NCBI GenBank assembly: GCA_946886255.1
Contig: CAMPIG010000020.1
Span: 1-25,577 of the forward strand
Reading direction: 5' to 3'
Length of the DNA: 25,577 nt
DNA from: an uncultured Cellvibrio sp.
GTDB lineage: Bacteria; Pseudomonadota; Gammaproteobacteria; Pseudomonadales; Cellvibrionaceae
Made by a program: the position numbers and the translations under genes. Under the pieces are notes generated by a model that worked only from the letters and a program-made list of their open reading frames with translations, was not told the DNA's origin and searched no databases. Shown one piece after another: positions 22,656 through 25,577 of the stretch (its first letter is position 1; the number at the start of each line of letters is the position of its first letter).

Positions 22656-23046
22656 GAAACGCGCTTTTTTCTGATGTAGCGTGTTGCAAAATCCATTCGG
22701 CAAATACGGCCCAATCTTCAATAAGTCCGCGCAGGATTTTGATATGTTGCGGAGGTAGGTCTTTTTTCGCTACGGCATGTTTACCGATATCAGTCAGAGC
22801 GGCAACAATTTTGCCTACAGTTTCTGCGCCGAGTAAACCGACAACATCAGTATTCAAATGCATCTCGCCGGTATAGCTTCCTACGGTCGCTTCCGGCGGC
22901 GCATAATGAATGTTATCGATGGTTTTTTTTAGCGCAAAAGCAAGCTCTGGGTTATTATTGCGTAATAACCGGAAGGTAAGTTCCAGCACCTGGTGGCTGA
23001 ACATGTCGGGTGATTGGTGATACATATAGTGTGTGTTCCGAGACAT
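22651..23046 (-). CDS. protein of unknown function, 131 aa
   Basis: I do not recognise this protein. It is 131 residues, mostly predicted helical and soluble, with no signal peptide or membrane segment. Noticeable stretches are HQVLELTFRLLRNNNPELAFAL (about 18-39), GEMHLNTDVVGLLGAETVGK (60-79), and DLPPQHIKILRGLIEDWAVF near 96-115. ATG 23046 has GGGGA about ten bases upstream; ATG 23121, also in frame, would add 25 residues and has AGGA 12 bases ahead, so the start is open. It is convergent with rlmM (23 bases between stops) and divergent from the tusA-like gene, suggesting a monocistronic unit. Confidence 0.65.
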   Translation of the reverse strand: MSRNTHYMYHQSPDMFSHQVLELTFRLLRNNNPELAFALKKTIDNIHYAPPEATVGSYTGEMHLNTDVVGLLGAETVGKIVAALTDIGKHAVAKKDLPPQHIKILRGLIEDWAVFAEWILQHATSEKSAFH

Positions 23047-23196
23047 CGAACAGGGTTCCCCGGCGGTTGTTTGTAAGTTGGCTATGCCCGACGCAAAGAA
23101 TCCGCATTGGCTCAACCTCATGTCGTGTAATTATCCTAAATCAAGTGTAGCAATCGACAAGTGATTTGCCCGCCTATTCATAGACGAAGTGAGACT

Positions 23197-23430
23197 ATGA
23201 AACGAGAAATCGATAAATTTTTGGATGCGTCTGGCTTGCTATGCCCGGAGCCGGTTATGTTGTTACATAAAACAATGCGTGATGCGGCAGTGGGGGACGT
23301 GATTGAAGTGGTCGCCACAGACCCTTCAACCACGCGGGATATACCGAAGTTTTGCCATTTTCTGGGACATGAATTGTTGGAGCAGGAAGTGCGCGACAAG
23401 CACTATGTGTATTACATCTGCAAACATTAG
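23197..23430 (+). CDS. tusA: TusA-family sulfurtransferase
   Basis: A 77-residue protein of the TusA/SirA family. In LDASGLLCPEPVMLLHKTMR the Cys16 within C-P-x-P is the persulfide-carrying residue. The later DPSTTRDIPKFCHFLGHELL contains the second family motif and an extra cysteine. TusA receives sulfur from IscS and passes it to the TusBCD relay for 2-thiouridine formation in tRNA; the protein is cytoplasmic. ATG 23197 is used because MKREIDKFLDASG has the usual lead length; the in-frame start at 23161 adds 12 unsupported residues. It stands alone, divergent from an unknown gene. Paralogues with other sulfur roles exist, so the exact pathway is inferred. Confidence 0.85.
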   Translation: MKREIDKFLDASGLLCPEPVMLLHKTMRDAAVGDVIEVVATDPSTTRDIPKFCHFLGHELLEQEVRDKHYVYYICKH

Positions 23431-23438
23431 AAATTTAA

Positions 23439-23609
23439 ATGGTTAGCTATAGATTGAATGTGCTTGTACAATTTTTTACAAATAGCGTTAATAAAGTGCG
23501 AAGTAAAGATGCCTTGTTGCAGATTGATCATCAGTATTCATACAGCGACTTGACGCAGGTTTCGCGCAGATATTGGACGGAAGATAAATCTTGCCGCATC
23601 GTGCGATGA
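23439..23609 (+). CDS. possible small ORF, 56 aa
   Basis: Within the 215-bp gap after tusA a frame begins at ATG 23439 (MVSYRLNVLVQFFTNSVNKV) and stops at 23607-23609 inside a hairpin. The product would be 56 residues, ending SRRYWTEDKSCRIVR. No ribosome-binding site is visible, no family is recognised, and the start follows the tusA stop by 8 bases. It may be chance; it is recorded because this gap holds nothing else except the terminator-like hairpin of the opposite strand. Confidence 0.2.
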   Translation: MVSYRLNVLVQFFTNSVNKVRSKDALLQIDHQYSYSDLTQVSRRYWTEDKSCRIVR

Positions 23610-23616
23610 TGCGGCA
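23592..23616 (-). terminator. candidate terminator after the unknown minus-strand gene
   Basis: TGCCGCATC (23592-23600) and GATGCGGCA (23608-23616) are exact reverse complements around a 7-base loop. Read on the minus strand the stem is followed by AGATTTATCTT, a weak T-run. It lies 30 bases beyond the stop of the 23646-24344 gene, a fitting place for an intrinsic terminator. Confidence 0.5.
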
Positions 23617-23645
23617 GGTAGGAAGGTTTTCCGGTCAGTCTTTAA

Positions 23646-24344
23646 TCAGACACCGTCAACCAACAGTGATATTGCGGCCAAGGCTTCCGGGTCTTCCGCT
23701 TTGATCTTGTTAGCGATCTGATGCTGGAAGAAGTAACGAAAGTTTTCACTGGTCTGTGCCGGATACAAGCACTCATCGCCCGGTAATACCGGTGTGCTGA
23801 TGACCTTAGCCTGATCGGTTAACATGCCGTAAAGGCTGCCATCATTCAGTAAGCGCCAACTGACAACCTCTACCAATGATAAACGATTGCTACCGGGGCT
23901 AGCCAACACGGCGTGTGTGCCAATGGTATCGGGCAATTCCTGCACAATATCATCATCATTTTCACACTGTAGCTCGTAATACTCGGCCGCCGTTTCCAGC
24001 TCAACTATCTTATGGATCGGAGCTTCGAAAAAGACCTCATCGATACCCTGGTCATAGTAGCCTTCCCAGTGACCATTCAAGGGGTCACAGATATCAGGGC
24101 AGGGCACTATATCGTTTAGCCATGGCACTAACCCTACAACCTCTCCATTGGCTCGCAATCCCCAACAGAGGATTTTGAGGCTGAAGAGTTTGTCAGAGCT
24201 GGTGTCGTTAGAATAGAGCATCTCGAGCCCGTCCAGCTCAGGAGCCAGACGGATAAAACGCTCTTCGTGGAGTGCAGAGAAGGATTTACCGGTGAAGATA
24301 TCCACGACATTATTCATGTTGTGGCCTGTGTCTGAGGTCTTCAT
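23646..24344 (-). CDS. protein of unknown function with two similar halves, 232 aa
   Basis: I do not recognise this family. The protein is 232 residues, acidic and soluble, with no signal or membrane segment. ATG 24344 is chosen because AGGGGGTG lies just upstream; the frame is open to 24419, and ATG 24317 (MNNVVDIFTGKS) is a possible later start. Two segments look alike: CWGLRANGEVVGLV at about 60-73 and SWRLLNDGSLYGML at about 162-175, each followed by a short loop with P and C residues, suggesting an internal duplication. It is divergent from pdxB across a 257-bp region. A hairpin beyond its stop suggests a single-gene transcript. Confidence 0.75.
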   Translation of the reverse strand: MKTSDTGHNMNNVVDIFTGKSFSALHEERFIRLAPELDGLEMLYSNDTSSDKLFSLKILCWGLRANGEVVGLVPWLNDIVPCPDICDPLNGHWEGYYDQGIDEVFFEAPIHKIVELETAAEYYELQCENDDDIVQELPDTIGTHAVLASPGSNRLSLVEVVSWRLLNDGSLYGMLTDQAKVISTPVLPGDECLYPAQTSENFRYFFQHQIANKIKAEDPEALAAISLLVDGV

Positions 24345-24460
24345 AATAACACCCCCTGGCTGAGGCGAGAGGCACGAAACGCTGACTCCCGGAAAATGAT
24401 GGTTTAGCTGACCCATCACTACATAAAGTATATGCTAAAGAACTAAAGCACAACAGTTCG

Positions 24461-24469
24461 TGATATAAA
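24461..24469 (+). promoter_or_regulatory. extended -10 promoter ahead of the pdxB leader
   Basis: TGATATAAA contains TG, one base, then TATAAA (24464-24469), the extended -10 form that can work without a good -35. No clear -35 is seen 16-18 bases upstream. Transcription would begin near 24476, just before a stem-forming region. Confidence 0.4.
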
Positions 24470-24475
24470 AAATCG

Positions 24476-24574
24476 TTATTGCAGCTAACTCGCCTCCGTT
24501 AGAGCCGAAGCCTGGACTTGGGTTCCTGTATCCCGGCGGCTAACCCGATAAAACTGTTTAGCTGATTGTTTTTT
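24476..24574 (+). ncRNA. candidate structured RNA or attenuator leader upstream of pdxB
   Basis: A region of about 99 bases that can fold into nested stems. CAGCTAA (24482-24488) pairs with TTAGCTG (24558-24564). Inside, GTTA(GA)GCCG pairs with CGGCTAAC with a two-base bulge, and TTGGG pairs with CCCGG around TTCCTGTAT. The outer stem is followed by ATTGTTTTTT (24565-24574), a terminator-like U-tract. A candidate promoter lies just ahead and pdxB starts 28 bases after the U-run. It may be a free small RNA or a leader that controls pdxB by attenuation. It matches no RNA family I know; a tRNA and the 4.5S RNA were considered and do not fit. The folding was done by eye. Confidence 0.4.
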
Positions 24575-24601
24575 GCCCTCCTTGTTAGTTAGAGACTCCA
24601 A

Positions 24602-25577
24602 ATGAAGATAGTTGCGGATGAAAATATCCCGTTAGTTGAAGCGTTTTTCCAGGATCTTGGGGATATTCAATGTTTGCCAGGCCGGCAAATGCAGCCAGAA
24701 GATGTCGTCGATGCAGATGCTTTGTTAGTCCGTTCAGTTACCCAGGTGAATGCCAGTTTGCTGGCAGGCAGTGCGGTCAAATTTGTGGGTACCTGTACCA
24801 TCGGAGTAGATCATCTGGATGCCGATTACCTTAATACGCAGGGCATCCGCTTCGCTAGCGCACCCGGCTGCAATGCCAACTCTGTGGTTGAATACGTTTA
24901 CGCTGCGTTATGCCATCTGGATGTCAATTGGTTATCAAAGAAGGTGGGGATTATTGGTTGCGGCAATGTGGGGGGGCTTTTGCATCGTCGTCTGCGTGCG
25001 CAGGGGGTTGAATGCTATTGCTATGATCCCTTTCTTACGCCTGAGCAGAACAAAGATCTCACGAGTCTCGAAGCGGTATTGGCTTGCGACATTATCAGTA
25101 TGCATACACCGCTGACCACAGGCGGAGCTCACCCCAGTTTTCATTTAATCGGCGCGCGGGAGCTGGAACAGCTCAAGCCGGGGGCTGTGTTGCTGAACTG
25201 CGGCCGTGGCCCGGTCATTGATAACCAGGCGTTGTTGAAACACCTTCATACCGATAGGGATTTGCAGGTGGTGCTGGATGTCTGGGAGCCAGAGCCGGAA
25301 ATTTCTCAACCGCTGTTAGCGCGCGTCGCTCTCGGTACGCCGCATATTGCCGGTTATAGTTATGATGGCAAACTCAAGGGTACCGAGATGATCTATCAGG
25401 CACTCTGTGGCCATCTTTCGGTCGAGCCGCACAAAGCTGTCAGTGACCTTGTGCAACCTCTAGCCGATAACCGCTTGGTAGTGGCTGCTTCTGATCCCTG
25501 GGATGCAGTTAAACAGCTGATTCCGCAAGTTTATGATATCGCCGCCGATGATCGCCGTTTGCGCGAACTCTCCACTC
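24602..25577 (+). CDS. pdxB: erythronate-4-phosphate dehydrogenase PdxB, C-terminus outside window
   Basis: The frame is open from ATG 24602 to the right edge, giving 325 residues of a family of about 380. PdxB oxidises 4-phosphoerythronate with NAD in the DXP-dependent route to pyridoxal 5'-phosphate. The opening MKIVADENIPLVEAFF and LLVRSVTQVNASLL are typical. The NAD-binding loop is VGIIGCGNVGG (about 117-127), and the 2-hydroxyacid dehydrogenase catalytic residues lie in NCGRGPVID (Arg), DVWEPEP (Glu) and GTPHIAGYS (His). The C-terminal dimerisation domain has just begun at the edge. The ribosome-binding site is weak (TTAGAGA). A structured region with a U-tract lies directly upstream and may regulate it. 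Confidence 0.95.
   Translation, partial: MKIVADENIPLVEAFFQDLGDIQCLPGRQMQPEDVVDADALLVRSVTQVNASLLAGSAVKFVGTCTIGVDHLDADYLNTQGIRFASAPGCNANSVVEYVYAALCHLDVNWLSKKVGIIGCGNVGGLLHRRLRAQGVECYCYDPFLTPEQNKDLTSLEAVLACDIISMHTPLTTGGAHPSFHLIGARELEQLKPGAVLLNCGRGPVIDNQALLKHLHTDRDLQVVLDVWEPEPEISQPLLARVALGTPHIAGYSYDGKLKGTEMIYQALCGHLSVEPHKAVSDLVQPLADNRLVVAASDPWDAVKQLIPQVYDIAADDRRLRELST

Noticed and set aside
24500..24550. tRNA-like T-arm (GGGTTCCTGTATCCC) upstream of pdxB
   Set aside because: No acceptor, D or anticodon arm can be placed around it, and the T-loop bases are wrong.
1..25577. CRISPR array, insertion sequence, prophage or toxin-antitoxin module
   Set aside because: No regularly spaced repeats, transposase, integrase or phage genes were found on either strand; the window is a conserved core plus pilus locus.

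Overview
The window is a chromosomal segment of a gammaproteobacterium. Protein content, gene order (a complete MSHA-type pilus locus followed by yheU, a hydrolase, rlmM, tusA and pdxB) and moderate GC content suggest the Cellvibrio/Saccharophagus group. This taxonomic guess is inference; no rRNA gene is present to test it.

Left edge (1-939): on the minus strand, the start of a MioC-like flavodoxin gene that continues outside the window, then trmL (tRNA wobble 2'-O-methyltransferase). A 166-bp divergent intergenic region separates trmL from the pilus locus.

Pilus locus (940-19455, plus strand): a tightly packed MSHA-type type IV pilus cluster in the order mshI, PilN-like gene, mshJ, mshK, mshL, mshM, mshN, mshE, REP-like palindrome, mshG, mshF-like, [regulatory gap], mshA-type pilin, mshC, mshD, mshO, mshP, mshQ. 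The first half makes the machine. MshI, the PilN-like protein, MshJ and MshK form the inner-membrane alignment complex. MshL is the outer-membrane secretin, and MshM and MshN are accessory factors. MshE is the extension ATPase, with two c-di-GMP-binding MshEN motifs, and MshG is the platform protein. The second half makes the fibre and its tip: one short major-type pilin, minor pilins MshC/D/O/P, and a very large secreted MshQ. MshQ joins a glycine-rich domain, a repetitive beta-rich region, two PA14 lectin-like domains and a C-terminal DUF6701-like region, and is probably the tip adhesin. The two halves are separated by a 196-bp gap with a candidate promoter and a perfect 10-bp inverted repeat. 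A terminator-like hairpin lies inside mshC, just after the pilin gene, and may set the pilin to minor-pilin ratio.

Right part (19456-25577): DUF2721 membrane protein; a 48-bp perfect palindrome between convergent genes; gcvR-like ACT-domain regulator (minus); yheU, an alpha/beta hydrolase and rlmM as an overlapping plus-strand operon; an unrecognised protein (minus); a tusA-family gene; an unrecognised internally duplicated protein (minus); and pdxB, cut by the window end. A candidate structured RNA with an extended -10 promoter and a U-tract lies directly ahead of pdxB. No insertion sequence, CRISPR array, rRNA or tRNA was seen. No gene-free stretch exceeds 300 bases.

The most unusual items are the composite MshQ, the pdxB leader/sRNA candidate, the intragenic terminator in mshC and the 48-bp palindrome.
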